DNA of 32,097 bases, from contig BFEA01000028.1 in assembly GCA_003427395.1 (NCBI GenBank), positions 1,342,837 to 1,374,933 of the forward strand, given 5' to 3'. The notes beneath the pieces are model-generated. The model saw only the letters and a program-made list of their open reading frames with translations. It ran no database searches and was not told the origin of the DNA. Of the stretch, positions 22,436-32,075 are shown piece by piece. Position 1 is the first letter of the stretch; each line of letters begins with the position of its first letter. The translations under genes were made by a program, and so were the position numbers. The stretch comes from Chara braunii. Taxonomy: Eukaryota; Streptophyta; Charophyceae; Charales; Characeae.

Positions 22436-23347
22436 TCAAAGTTCCCTTTTCTTTTCCCTTACCCCTTTTATCGTTCGTAGGGTTATACTCCATGGTTGTT
22501 CCCTTATCCTTCTCTCCGACCTCCTCCCCTGTTTCCCTTTCTCCTTTTCAACCTTAGCTCCATTCTCTTCCCTCTCCTTCTTCTCATCTTCCTGTTCATG
22601 CCCTTTCTTGTCTGAATCCTTTTTTCCCCCTGTCCCCCCCTTTTCCTTTTCCTCCCCCTTCCCACTATCCTTGTTCCCTCTTTTCCTCTTCGCTCCCTTA
22701 CCATCCTTCGGTCCTTGATCCTTCTTGTTGTCCTCTCCACTTCCCTTCCCTGTGGATTTGACGACTTTTGCATACAATTTTTTGTGGACAGAACAATCCT
22801 CGTCCCCTTCGGAGTGAAAATGCCTTCGGCATATCGGGCACCACGAGGTTTCGACACACACCACTTCCCGTTCCACATATCCATCGGATCCGAGGTGCAC
22901 TACCAAATAACGCTTGTTGCGTAGTTCGGCCGACGATTCCAGATCGAAACGGACATACAACAAGTCCGGTTCTAATTCATCCTTAAAGGCAAAAGATTCT
23001 TTGACTAGCTCACTGCCATAGGCATCCCGAATTGCCCCTGGGAGAAGGGGGAGGACGCCTATCGGGACTTGCTGGCATCGAATCCAGAAGAATCGGTGGC
23101 GAGATACCTCTCCCCATTCCCATAGCTCGTTCTCCGTCATCCATGGCCTGAAAGCCACTTTGTACATTGCATTATCCAACTCAATTTGAGTGAGGGCAAC
23201 TTTCAGCATCCACTGGGCAATATCCGAGTGGTTGTCATGGAATGGCGGTGCATGTGCCTCGGCCCTGCATCCGCCACTTACCATATGCGATGATGATCTC
23301 GACATGCCACACTTTATGACGAATCGTATTGAGTAGAAAAACGTCAA
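22436..23347 (-). CDS. LINE-1 ORF1, gag-like RNA-binding protein
   Basis: 303 codons, uninterrupted. ORF1 proteins of plant L1 elements bind the element RNA. The N-terminal part (residues about 43-165, starting DIAQWM) aligns with LINE-2 ORF1 (REVAQWM...), including FRPWMTENEL versus FKSWMTHTEL, and resembles the gag-like region (DUF4283 type) by position. A zinc knuckle follows: Cys170, Cys173, His178, Cys185 (CX2CX4HX6C), preceded by VCVETSW. From residue about 190 the chain is Lys/Glu/Gly-rich and low complexity. Several Met codons (1, 15, 22) could start it; homology supports a start at or before residue 22. It lies 75 bp upstream of the ORF2 open frame. Confidence 0.75.
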   Translation of the reverse strand: MTFFYSIRFVIKCGMSRSSSHMVSGGCRAEAHAPPFHDNHSDIAQWMLKVALTQIELDNAMYKVAFRPWMTENELWEWGEVSRHRFFWIRCQQVPIGVLPLLPGAIRDAYGSELVKESFAFKDELEPDLLYVRFDLESSAELRNKRYLVVHLGSDGYVEREVVCVETSWCPICRRHFHSEGDEDCSVHKKLYAKVVKSTGKGSGEDNKKDQGPKDGKGAKRKRGNKDSGKGEEKEKGGTGGKKDSDKKGHEQEDEKKEREENGAKVEKEKGKQGRRSERRIREQPWSITLRTIKGVREKKREL

Positions 23348-23438
23348 GTTGTCGGCTGGAGATAATGACGACGATGAGACAGAGAAAGAGGCAAGTCGCC
23401 GAACTCGCGGTTTGCTTCATGATGCTTTCATCAGTAGG

Positions 23439-23819
23439 ATGAGCAAAATCGAATGAATCTGCGGCTAAAACGCAAACATATACACTACTGTGTGTATGTA
23501 TGTGTATGGATGTCGATCACGCAGTTGACGACACCGCATAGGACAAGCAAAATCGATCGAATCTACCGCTAAACATGGAAGTATACACTACTACTTCTAT
23601 GTGAGTGTGTGCGCATGTGTTTGTGTGAGTGAGAGAGAGAGGGGCAGGTAAATCTTCAATCTCACGACTGACGACATAAGACTTTCATGGATTGGATGAG
23701 CAGGATGAGCTAAATCGAATGAATCTACCGCTACAACACATAAATCTACACTACTATGTGTGTGTGTGCGTGTTTGTGAACGCACGCGTATGTGTGAGTG
23801 TCTATACGCCCGTGTGTGA

Positions 23820-23894
<75 letters not shown>

Positions 23895-23935
23895 TTCCGC
23901 ATGTGTATGTGGTTAGGCTATGTTGTTGATCGGGA

Positions 23936-24006
<71 letters not shown>

Positions 24007-24180
24007 TTCCGCCTATGTATGTGGTTAGGCTATGTTGTTGATCGGGAATGAGGATACCAACAAAATAACATCGATTGAGCAATGCTTGAGCGAGTGCGAG
24101 AGAGAGCTATGCGCTTGTGCATGTGGCTACTTTACGGTCTCAATGTGATTGGGCCACGTGGCTGATTGAGAATGACTGAA
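23439..24180. repeat. Tandem monomer array between head-to-head LINEs
   Basis: Two monomer types. Type 1 (starting about 23439, 23560 and 23695) shares GAATCTACCGCTA followed by ACACTACT and a TG-rich tract. Type 2 has (TG)n(GA)n, then GTTCCGC, TATGTGGTTAGGCTATG and TTGATCGGGAATG, ending at about 23936 and 24050; a diverged third copy follows to about 24176. Its place directly upstream of both ORF1s suggests 5' UTR or promoter monomers, as known in mouse L1. That role is inference. Confidence 0.7.
23819..23894. repeat. (TG)n(GA)n compound microsatellite
   Basis: About 17 TG units run straight into GA units with one interruption. A second such tract lies at 23937-24007. Confidence 0.9.
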
Positions 24181-24270
24181 ACGACAAAGTATAATGATTG
24201 TGGTTAAGAAGCGAACAATAACGATCATTTTTCAAGGCGTTCCCATGACTTGTCGATGCGAGTTAGATGA

Positions 24271-25332
24271 GACCTCATCCGTGCATACGAAAACGGCTGG
24301 TACTGGCAGAGGGTCTTCGACCGAAATACGAAGAGGGGCGGAGTACATGCAGAGGGACCAAACGTCATCTCTTACGTAGCGAGGTCGAGAGAGGTGGCCC
24401 AGTGGATGGTAGCCAAGGCAGAAGACAACATTATGATTCGAGGAGTTGAGTATTCAATGCACTTCAAATCATGGATGACACATACAGAGCTAGATGAGAG
24501 AAGGCCTTTGGAAGATGAATCGAAGTTTTGGCTCATGGTTATAAGAGTGCCTCTAAGGGTGATGTTCCATGTCGAAAATATGGTGGAAACCTCAATGGGT
24601 CATGTTACCAATAACTTACCTCCAGAACAAGACCAAACTAGACCAAAACTGATGAATTTGAAGTTTCAGCCGGTGAAGGAAGCGCAGGATAGCTTTGAAC
24701 TGGAGCTACCGATTCGCCTGGGAAGGTAAGTATTGCAAATAATATTCGTTTGTAAACATACGCTATGGTGCGAGAGATGTAGGTGGTGGTTTCACACATC
24801 AACGGAGGGTTGTCCACGTGAAGGCGAAGGTGAAGGCGAGGTTTTCAAAAGACAGCCACAAGGAGGGAACTCGGGCTATTGACAACAACAGTTGCCAGTA
24901 AATAGACATATACGAGAGGGGGCGAGAGACGAAGCCAGTGGTGGTGGTGAAGGGGGCGCACCTACAATAAACACGACAATCGGTCGGCTGGTGTTACAAG
25001 AAAGGGGAGGTCCGCGAGATTTTCCCGCTTCGTTGGGGCAAGCAACTAGGCAACAATCAAGAGGAGGGCATGAGTTTAGCAGAGTTGGCTCTCAAAGTTC
25101 AAGAGGCGAATCTAGCGCTAGAGGCCAACAAGTTCAAGGAGCGTCTTCAACATATCCACCCCCCCAGGAGGGTAGGTTCAAGCGACGTTTTCAACTAAAC
25201 GTCTCGTTGACACGACCGCGCCCGGGGCAAGAACAAGGAATTCTTTCTCATCAGACGCCAGCATACGGGTACAATTATCCGTACCAGAACGTGTATGGGA
25301 TTAGCGAAGGCTTCGATTACAAACTTTTCTAG
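24271..25332 (+). pseudogene. LINE-2 ORF1, two nonsense codons
   Basis: One reading frame of 354 codons with stops only at 24727 (TAA) and 24880 (TGA) between the start of homology and the final TAG at 25330. The N-terminal part matches LINE-1 ORF1 (VAQWM, FKSWMTHTEL). After the first stop the same frame gives a zinc knuckle, WCERCRWWFHTSTEGC, with Cys codons at 24769, 24778 and 24811 and His at 24793 (CX2CX4HX5C). The C-terminal 140 residues are Gly/Arg/Ser/Gln-rich with RGG-like runs, unlike the Lys/Glu-rich tail of LINE-1. No initiating Met is clear; an in-frame stop at 24268 limits the frame. Confidence 0.75.
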
Positions 25333-27056
25333 AGAGGTGAAGACAAAGAGTGCGATGGGCCACACGAGACTACCACCCAGGAAGTACACAGATACCATCA
25401 GCAGTCACGAGCGGGCCATTCAGATGCAGAGAGAACAGACCCGCCGACCCAGGAGGCTACGCAAGTGGAGGAGTTTGTGGGGTCGGAGGATGATGACGAC
25501 TCACAACTCTCCTCTACACCGCCTTCCATACAGGGAGATGGTATGGAAGAATCCCCAAGAGAAATTCCCTTGGGGGTGAGGGCGGCAAGTCAAGCGGATC
25601 CCCACTTTAAGGAGGCAATGCTCCACTCTCTAGTCTGTACCAAACAAGGTCAAGGGTCGTTTGTTGTATCTCTCCTGAATAGGGATGCGGACTTAGTACT
25701 TCGGCTACAGGTTTCAATGAAATCCCGATGTCAACGATGATCCGAGAGAGAGTTTGACACATATTTGCTGATAGATTCGATTGTCATATCTTCCCGGAGT
25801 TCCTCATGTTGAAACTTTGTACGAAAGCTTCCGGGAATAAGTCAATCCGGTATATTGTGGTCTTCATAGATGCTAGGTTTCCAGCGAATGCTCGGGAAGG
25901 TATCAATCAAGTAGGTCTGGCGGTTTTTCGATTGAACGCGCTGACGCTGCCTTCGATCGGTATTCTCTCTCAAATTATTATTGAGTCTGGTGTTTCGGCA
26001 ACGTGTTTGGCAGACTTGAATCCGAACATGCCTCGTACCGGAAATCTCCTGTCAGCGGCATTTTTGCACTACCTGTCAGCTTTTTGGCTGATGCAAGAAA
26101 GAGGGCAGACCGAGGAAGGAACTCAAAGTATGAACCCTCTTCCAGTAGGTATCCAATCAGACGACCGCGATGTTGTTCTAGATGGGTAAGCTAAAGGGTG
26201 CAATATGGAATGTGCGAGCATTGGGAGATTTGGAAGGAAATGCAAAGGGTCAGTACTTGGAATCCTGGATGCATATTAAAAAGATTGATATCCTGATGAT
26301 TCAGGAAACCAAACTATCGGAAACCAAATTGGCTAAATTAGAAGATTGGTGGGATGGTCTCCAACTTTGGTCTCCAGCAAGAGGAACAAAAGGAGGGGTG
26401 GCCATCCTTATTCACAATAGGGTTGAAGCCATTTTGATTGACAGTGACAATGATGCATGGGGAAGATGGTGTCTTTTTTTATTGATTCAATAGAATGAAA
26501 CTTTGTACTTTGGGTAAAAGTGGCAATCGGAGGGGCAGAACGGGTCTTCACAATAGTGTATGGACCAAATGACGCAAGTGACAAAACTCGTTTTTTCGAC
26601 GCTCTTCCCTTCATCTTACCCAATCATGACAACCTTGTGATTGCGGATGATTGGAACACAATTTGTAGTCCGAGATTGGATTCTGAGTCAGATGAAGGCA
26701 TGACACCGGATAGAGCTAAGCTCTTGAAATGGATGAAAGATTTAGAGCTTCAGGATGTCTCCCGAGAAATTCATCCGTTGGACAATGGCTTTACCTGGGT
26801 TGGGCACGCGGTTCACCTGACAGGAGTTCAAAGAAGACTCAATTATTTTTTAATCCCTGCGACGTTACTCAGTGAGATAATTCAGCTGAAAGAAATAAAT
26901 AAATATTTATCAGACCATAAACCTGTAATGTTAGACTGTACCCCCTCAGGGCTACAGGAATGGGGACCGGGCTGGGGGAGTTTTGGAGCACCTGGCAGAA
27001 TAGTAAGCCAATATTCAAGTCAATATCTGAGTGGACAAACGCAGGTTTGTGAGTAA
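25333..27056 (+). pseudogene. LINE-2 ORF2, 5' part: linker, unknown domain and APE endonuclease
   Basis: Directly after ORF1 and in the same frame, 25333-25740 encodes an acidic linker (SEDDDD) and KEAMLHSLV then SLLNRDADLVL, which aligns with KEFMIPLVI and TLLDKDETLSL in LINE-1. 25741-26180 is frameshifted. The APE domain begins at about 26185: IWNVRALGD, IQETKL (catalytic Glu kept), GGVAIL. After a stop near 26490 another frame continues with VYGPND, DDWNTI and LSDHKPV (about 26900). The motifs are well kept although the frame is broken. Confidence 0.8.
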
Positions 27057-27793
27057 TTTCGTTAAGGCTAGACTTTTTTTCGCAAATTGCAGCATGCGTT
27101 CGAAACAACGAGGAAAAGATCATGAGGGAGAGCGTGGATAAAGCAGAGGGTAGACTGGGGACTCATCCGATATCGAATGTGTTTTGGGCTGAATAAAGGG
27201 CAGAAAGGCTCAATCAAAGGGAACAACAACAGGCTTAGAAGCAAGAAAGATGGTGTCGGATACTGAAAGTGAAAGGCATCATAACTTCGGACATAATGAC
27301 AAAATAGTCATTTCAAAGACTGGTACCGAAGACCAAGGCTGCCTAGCGCCACCACGGATATGGAAATGTGCAGCTACGTCGTTGACTACTTCAAAGACAT
27401 TTTGGCTACCAGATGCCCCGAAGACAGCATGGACGATGACATGTCTCAACTATCTTCATTGTGGAATAATTTTCTGGTGAGACTATTTCAAGAAGGGAGG
27501 AGATGGATGTATAAACCAGCCACAAAGGAGGAACTACAACACACAGTCAAAAGCATGGTTCGAGGGAAGGCGGAGATGACGGATCCGGTGGTTATGTTCA
27601 ATAAGATTTTAACCGAGGGTCGCTTGGGCCAGTCAATGTCTCATGACATCATCTCTTTGTTGTTTAAAAAAGAACTTGAAGAACGTTACGAGGTGCGGAA
27701 GTGGCATCTCATCTCACTGTTGAATGTGGTGTATTACATGTTGTCCAAAACGCTTGCCACTAGACTTGGAAAGCTCTTACCAAGGCCCGTTAA
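27057..27793 (+). pseudogene. LINE-2 ORF2, linker and N-terminal RT part
   Basis: 27360-27793 reads through the fingers region of RT: KEELQHTVKSMVRGKAEM stands where other LINEs have EI...LPxGKAPGPDG, then LFKKELEERYEVRKWHLISLLNVVY and KTLATRLGKLLPRPVK, close to the usual RPISLLNVxYKIxxKxLAxRL. It stops exactly at the TTAA insertion (27790-27793) and resumes at 28974. Confidence 0.8.
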
Positions 27794-28973
27794 ACCACCA
27801 GTATACACCCCCAGCCTTGCAGAAAAGTAAACTTCTCGCCACAAGAGAAATTCGAGGCTTGGGGCCGGCCTGGTGAAGCAACGGGCAAATCTTTCCTGCT
27901 TGTCCTGTCTGCCCGCGCATTTCCACATTCACGTACAGAGCCAGCATCGTTGGCACGGGGATAACAACAAAGAAAAAATGAAAAATAAAATAAAATGAGA
28001 AGCATTGGGTTTGGCAGCACAAAAGACAAAAAAAGTGGCAATATATATTTCTATATTCTAGGTTTTTTGGGCTTCCTTTGGATGGATTTTGCCACAGTCT
28101 TGGTCTATATTCGAAGGAACTCAAGATTCTTTCTGTTTTAGGTGCCCTGCCAGCAAGGTAGGGCATTTTTCAACTGTTTCTATTTGCCCGTTCCTCTCGG
28201 TGCACTTATCTACCGTCTAAAGTAGTTTTTATGCATCGAGGGGCATGCCTTTGGGGGCAAGCAACCCCCAACCAGTTACTGGCTCCTGTCATCACGGACT
28301 GCCAACAAAATAAGTGGAGATACGTGCCTAAAAGAGAAAGGCACCCGTTTTCACGGGGATGTCAGCCTTTCTGAAAGTAGGACCATTGTTTTGCTGTTTT
28401 TTTTTTCATGAATCTTTTACCGTTTTGGGGTAGATACAGGCGCATTCCTTTGAGGGCACGCTCAGAGGAAGATCTCATCGGCAAAGAGGATTGTAGCAAG
28501 TGTCTGAGTGTGGACGTGTTTGTGGACAGCTGCAAAAAATTGTGATTGATCTAGTTTTCGGCACCTCTGCGTGTAACACATCCAGATTCAGACACTTCTT
28601 CCAACCTCTTTGCCAGCGGGATCTGGCCCTCAGACCACGGCCTGACTGGGATGTATCCTACTGCTATTGCCGCCAACCTCAGCAGAAAACATCAGAGTTT
28701 TCTTTTTTTTCTCTTTTATCTGTTCTTCATAGTTGTTGTATCTATTTGACACCACTTGTATCTGGTGCTCGAATTCGGCCAAATACACAGGCTGGCTTTG
28801 TGGAGGGTTTGGCTGCGGTGGCACACGAGTGAAATCGACACCCTTTCAGTGTCAAATTACAGTGGCGGGTATCGATGTCACCGTTTATTTTCCAAGCAGC
28901 GGTACCGATCTATTTTAGACTCGGCAAAATTCAAATTTAGGCTCGTACATTTAGCCTCGAGTGTACAGGTGGT
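27794..28973. mobile_element. 1180-bp TTAA-flanked element with short inverted ends
   Basis: The left end ACCACCAGTATACACC (27794-27809) and the reverse complement of the right end, ACCACCTGTACAC (28961-28973), form imperfect terminal inverted repeats. TTAA flanks both sides (27790-27793, 28974-28977). Removing the element plus one TTAA joins PRPVK to RDKEAFVQGRS in one frame, the expected RT order, so this is an insertion with a TTAA (or TA, since TTAA is palindromic) duplication. A TTAA site is the hallmark of piggyBac-type elements, but the ends do not start with the usual CCC. No transposase is encoded. The interior has several hairpins and a T-run. Confidence 0.8.
28143..28361 (+). other. 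Series of short hairpins inside the TTAA element
   Basis: TGCCCTGCC/GGTAGGGCA (28143-28165) is followed by five T; TTGGGGG/CCCCCAA is at 28251-28271; CCAG/CTGG at 28272-28282; GTGCCT/AGGCAC at 28324-28344; and CCCG/CGGG at 28344-28357. It could be structured RNA or chance. No known ncRNA family was recognised. Confidence 0.4.
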
Positions 28974-30738
28974 TTAAGAGGGACAAGGAAGCTTTTGTAC
29001 AAGGACGATCCATTTTTGAAAATGTGGTAATGGCGATCGAAGCTCTTGAGATTGTGATACGGGACGAGGCAGATGTTGCGGTTCTTCTCTTATATCTGGA
29101 AAAAGTTTATGATAAAGTGAACTGGACTTTCGTGATTACGACGCTTAAGGTGGCTGGCTTTGGAGAGCCCTTCTGCGGGAGGGTCAAGGTGCTCTATGGA
29201 TTCTTCACGACATCAGTAGCGTGAACGGAGTAATCTCAAAGAAATTTTGCCTCTCTAGATCTTTGCGGCAGGGCTGTCCATTGGCCCCCCTTCTCTTCGT
29301 ACTGCACCTTGAACCGCTGCTCTGCAATATAAGCTACAATCCGGAGATCGTAGACTTGTGTTTACCGAACGGAAAGCAAAGCCACTTGAAGGCACTAGCG
29401 GACGATCTCTTTGTTATTTCAACAAATGAGAAATCCTCACTGAAAGCAATGAAGAACTGCCTCAGTGATTTGCAGAACTTTCAAAATTTGCAGTTAACTG
29501 AAACAAATCAGTTTTTTTTCTCCCCAAGCAGTATCTGTTAGCAGTGCAGTAGGGTATGGAGAGGGTTCCAACAGATGATGCCGAGCGCTTTCTTGAGGTA
29601 TAAGTGACACTATGTGATTGCTCCTCTTCGCAAGGGGTGATGTTATAGGAGAAAGTAAGTAAAATGGTAAAGACTTGGGGGGAGATATTACACCTTTCCC
29701 TAATAGATCGGGCTCTTGTAGTAATGGCATCAGCCTTCGCTCTGTTGGGGTATGTGGTTGTTGTACGGAGGCTTCCTCCAACAATTTTAAAAGTAGTAAG
29801 GGGAGTAGCCAGGCTACTCATTTGGAAACCTGGGGTGATCTTGAGAGCGGGTTCATTTCAAAGGTAGCATGGGATGTGATTTGCTCCCCCATGGAGGAAG
29901 GAGGCCTATTGCTGTTAGATCCTGGGACTCGGAACAAATACTTGCTTTCTAGGTGGATTGTTAGAGTTGCAAAGGCGGAAGAGAATGTGGATTGGATCTG
30001 GATGGCAGAGTCTCTACTTGTATCTGACTGGAAGTTGTCACGGACGTCTGATGTATGGATTGCTATCATGACAAAAACCTTTGCCAAGAAGTGTCCAAAA
30101 TCCAAGTTCTGGTGTGAGGTGTTGGCAGCTTGGAAACAAGTTCAGACCATAAAGAAAATCCCACCGAAGACCAAAAAGGATGTGAGGTGGCAATCGTTAT
30201 TTGAGAATGAATGGATTACAAATTCAAAAGTAGCACCTTCACTCTGGAAAGGAAGGCAGGAGCTTTAGAGCCCAGCTGGCTGCAAAAAGGCATATCTACG
30301 GTAGGAGACATGTGGGAGGACAACACGAATCGGTGGAAATCGGACTCATCTCTCAGACTAGTATTAGGACAACTGCCCCAGAAAGAAGAAAGATCCCGGG
30401 AATTAAGGGCACCAATCCCAGAGGAATCGAAGCTGCTGTGGGGTTCGGAAGGGATAGACCCTCCTAGGACATGGTACAAGTGGGAAAATGGGGAACAGGA
30501 ATGGTACTGCAGATTGGAAAGTTGGTTTGAGGATGGATTGGAATGTTGTTGGTGGGAGACCTACAGACGCAGGAATGCGTCTCTCTCAATGCTGGAGAGG
30601 GAAGGGATGCACTTCCAATATGACCTCAGAGACCTATCTGAGATAAAAGTAAGAATGGTGACGCCCGCTGAGACGAATCTTCCCCAGATCCCCCAACTGG
30701 TGGCAAATGAGACTTTAGTGACAACAGAAAAATTCTCG
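28974..30738 (+). pseudogene. LINE-2 ORF2, RT core and connection region
   Basis: Continues the RT after the insertion: EAFVQGRSIFENVVMAIEAL, then motif A VLLLYLEKVYDKVNW, where Tyr (codon 29093-29095, TAT) stands for the catalytic Asp. After a frame change near 29221, motif B SLRQGCPLAPLLFVL (about 29250-29300) and motif C ALADDLFVIS with Asp-Asp kept (29401-29406) follow. 29675-30738 covers the thumb/connection region in two overlapping frames (for example WWETYRRRN). Stops near 29220 and 29539 and frameshifts confirm inactivity. Confidence 0.8.
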
Positions 30739-31230
30739 CGATAAATGAAAGTTGAAAAAATATTTCTTCAAAAAAAAATCCTTCATATTTATAAATTATC
30801 ATTCCAATGTTTGTCAAATTCTAAAGTTTTTAGTTTTATTTGATAAGTTTCCGTCTAAATATGAGTTTTCCCTTCCAACTACATTTATTTGTTCAAGATA
30901 AAATGGAAGTCTGAACGAGTTTATGAAATGTTTTAATTAAACTTTCATTCAACTACAATAAATATCTTCTAATTTAGATTGGATTAATTTATTTATGACT
31001 GAAAATCATTACTTAGAATGACAGTCCAATTAAAATATTTCATGAACTCATCCAGACTTTCATTCCATCTCTAGCATGCAATTCAAATAAGAAGGGATAC
31101 CCCATTCTTGGAACGAAAGTTCTCAAGTAAGACAAAAAATTTTAAAATTGGAACGACATTTTTTAAGATGGAATGAAAATTTAAAATTTAGAATGTAATT
31201 TTTCTATAGAATCAATATTTAATCCTGGGA
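30739..31230. mobile_element. AT-rich foldback (MITE-like) element
   Basis: Strongly AT-rich sequence interrupts LINE-2 coding DNA. Inner arms 30903-30950 and 31016-31068 are diverged reverse complements (both reading ATGGAA, GTCTG, GAGTT, ATGAAAT, TTTTAATT, CATTC), separated by about 65 bases. Outer parts also pair, for example TTTTTAGTTTTATTTGATAAG with the complement of the 31110-31140 region, so most of the element could fold on itself. Flanks AAATTCTCG (30730-30738) and AATTTTTTCG (31231-31240) may be a decayed target duplication. No ORF is seen. Confidence 0.65.
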
Positions 31231-31890
31231 AATTTTTTCGTTGGAGGAACTTGAGGATTGACTCAGCAATATGGGGTTGGAGGATTGATAGGGAGCTGGT
31301 GTCAGGCTTGGAAAAGTTGAGTACCAAGGTTATTTCGAAGAAAAACCAAAATGACTCACCTACCACGAAAAGAGTTGAGCAAAGGTGGCTCGGAACAGTC
31401 CCGACTGTTGCCCCTCTGAGAGTTCACCAGATTGTGTCTCCAGTTGAAGAATACACCACCCCAAAAGTTGGCCTCCCTCCTAAGGCTGCAATCACATTTG
31501 GTAGTGCCAACAACGCTGTGGCTTTCGGAGAAAGGAATGAAGGTTGTTACGACATGTGATTGTTGTCAGGCTCATCCAGAAACACCGAGTCACTTAATGG
31601 TGGGACTGCCTACAATTAAGGAAGTGGTGGAGAAAGTGGGAGATGCACTGGCAAACGTCTGCGACCAGTCAGAACTTACTGGAGAACGGCGGGTGTTACT
31701 GGGGGCAGTGCTTCAGGGGAACAATATATCAGAGGAGAGGGGATATATGGTGAAGGTGGGGCGCGCTGTCATGCTATGGGTCATTGGTTTGGATTGCAAC
31801 AATCTCAAATTCCAAGGGGAAGCCCTTGTGGAACCCTACACAGAATTAACCTTCATGGCCCTACTGGCCACCGCTATCCGAGCAGACTGA
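31231..31890 (+). pseudogene. LINE-2 ORF2, C-terminal zinc region
   Basis: After the foldback element the coding strand resumes. The frame 31432-31890 contains TTCDCCQAHPETPSHL, the zf-RVT-like Cys-rich motif (compare CARCKWGWKNGPHIWLYC in LINE-1), followed by about 100 residues ending at the stop at 31888. An overlapping frame (31251-31559) carries the preceding part, so at least one frameshift lies near 31540. Confidence 0.7.
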
Positions 31891-32075
31891 ACACAGAGAG
31901 TAGTACACAGAGACAGACAGGAAAGCCTATCTTGGTTCCAGAAAACCTGGGGCTTGGGCCTGGCCCACGTTGTGACGCCCAACCTCACAACCTCACACCC
32001 AACGCGACTTCCTGTTTCGGAGTGGGAAGGGGTCAGAAAGTGCGTAGCAGGGCTTGCGAAGGATTTTGGGAAAGT
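31891..32075. other. Sequence after LINE-2 ORF2, possible 3' UTR
   Basis: Contains CACAACCTCACA-type repeats near 31980-32000. No poly(A) or tail hairpin of the A-F family is seen. Confidence 0.35.

Larger units (their letters stand above)
16560..23430 (-). mobile_element. LINE-1: plant L1-type non-LTR retrotransposon
   Basis: A near full-length copy on the minus strand: ORF1 (23347-22436), then ORF2 (22361-16950) with an N-terminal extension, APE endonuclease, reverse transcriptase and C-terminal zinc motif. The 5' side is the monomer array at 23439-24180; the 3' limit is uncertain between 16290 and 16950. Several stops and frameshifts make ORF2 inactive. No target-site duplication was found. 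Confidence 0.85.
24240..31900 (+). mobile_element. LINE-2: plant L1-type retrotransposon with two nested insertions
   Basis: Plus-strand relative of LINE-1 with the same order: ORF1 with knuckle (24271-25332), ORF2 acidic linker, unknown domain, APE, RT and zinc motif (25333-31890). It is interrupted by a TTAA-flanked element (27794-28973) and a foldback element (about 30739-31230). The element's own 3' end and any target-site duplication were not identified. Confidence 0.85.

Noticed and set aside
23819-24007. CRISPR-like regular repeats
   Set aside because: The units are microsatellite-bearing monomers without unique spacers, in a eukaryotic context.
24725-24735. Splice donor-like AGGTAAGTAT at the LINE-2 ORF1 stop
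   Set aside because: The same frame continues past the TAA into the zinc knuckle expected from LINE-1, so a simple nonsense change explains it better than an intron.
28143-28170. Bacterial-type rho-independent terminator
   Set aside because: The hairpin plus T-run fits the pattern, but the context is a eukaryotic transposon, so a bacterial terminator is not a sensible call.
28760-28832. IRPNTQAGFVEG resembling RT just before the true RT resumes
   Set aside because: It lies inside the TTAA element; the real continuation is at 28974, joined in frame. The likeness is short and may be chance.
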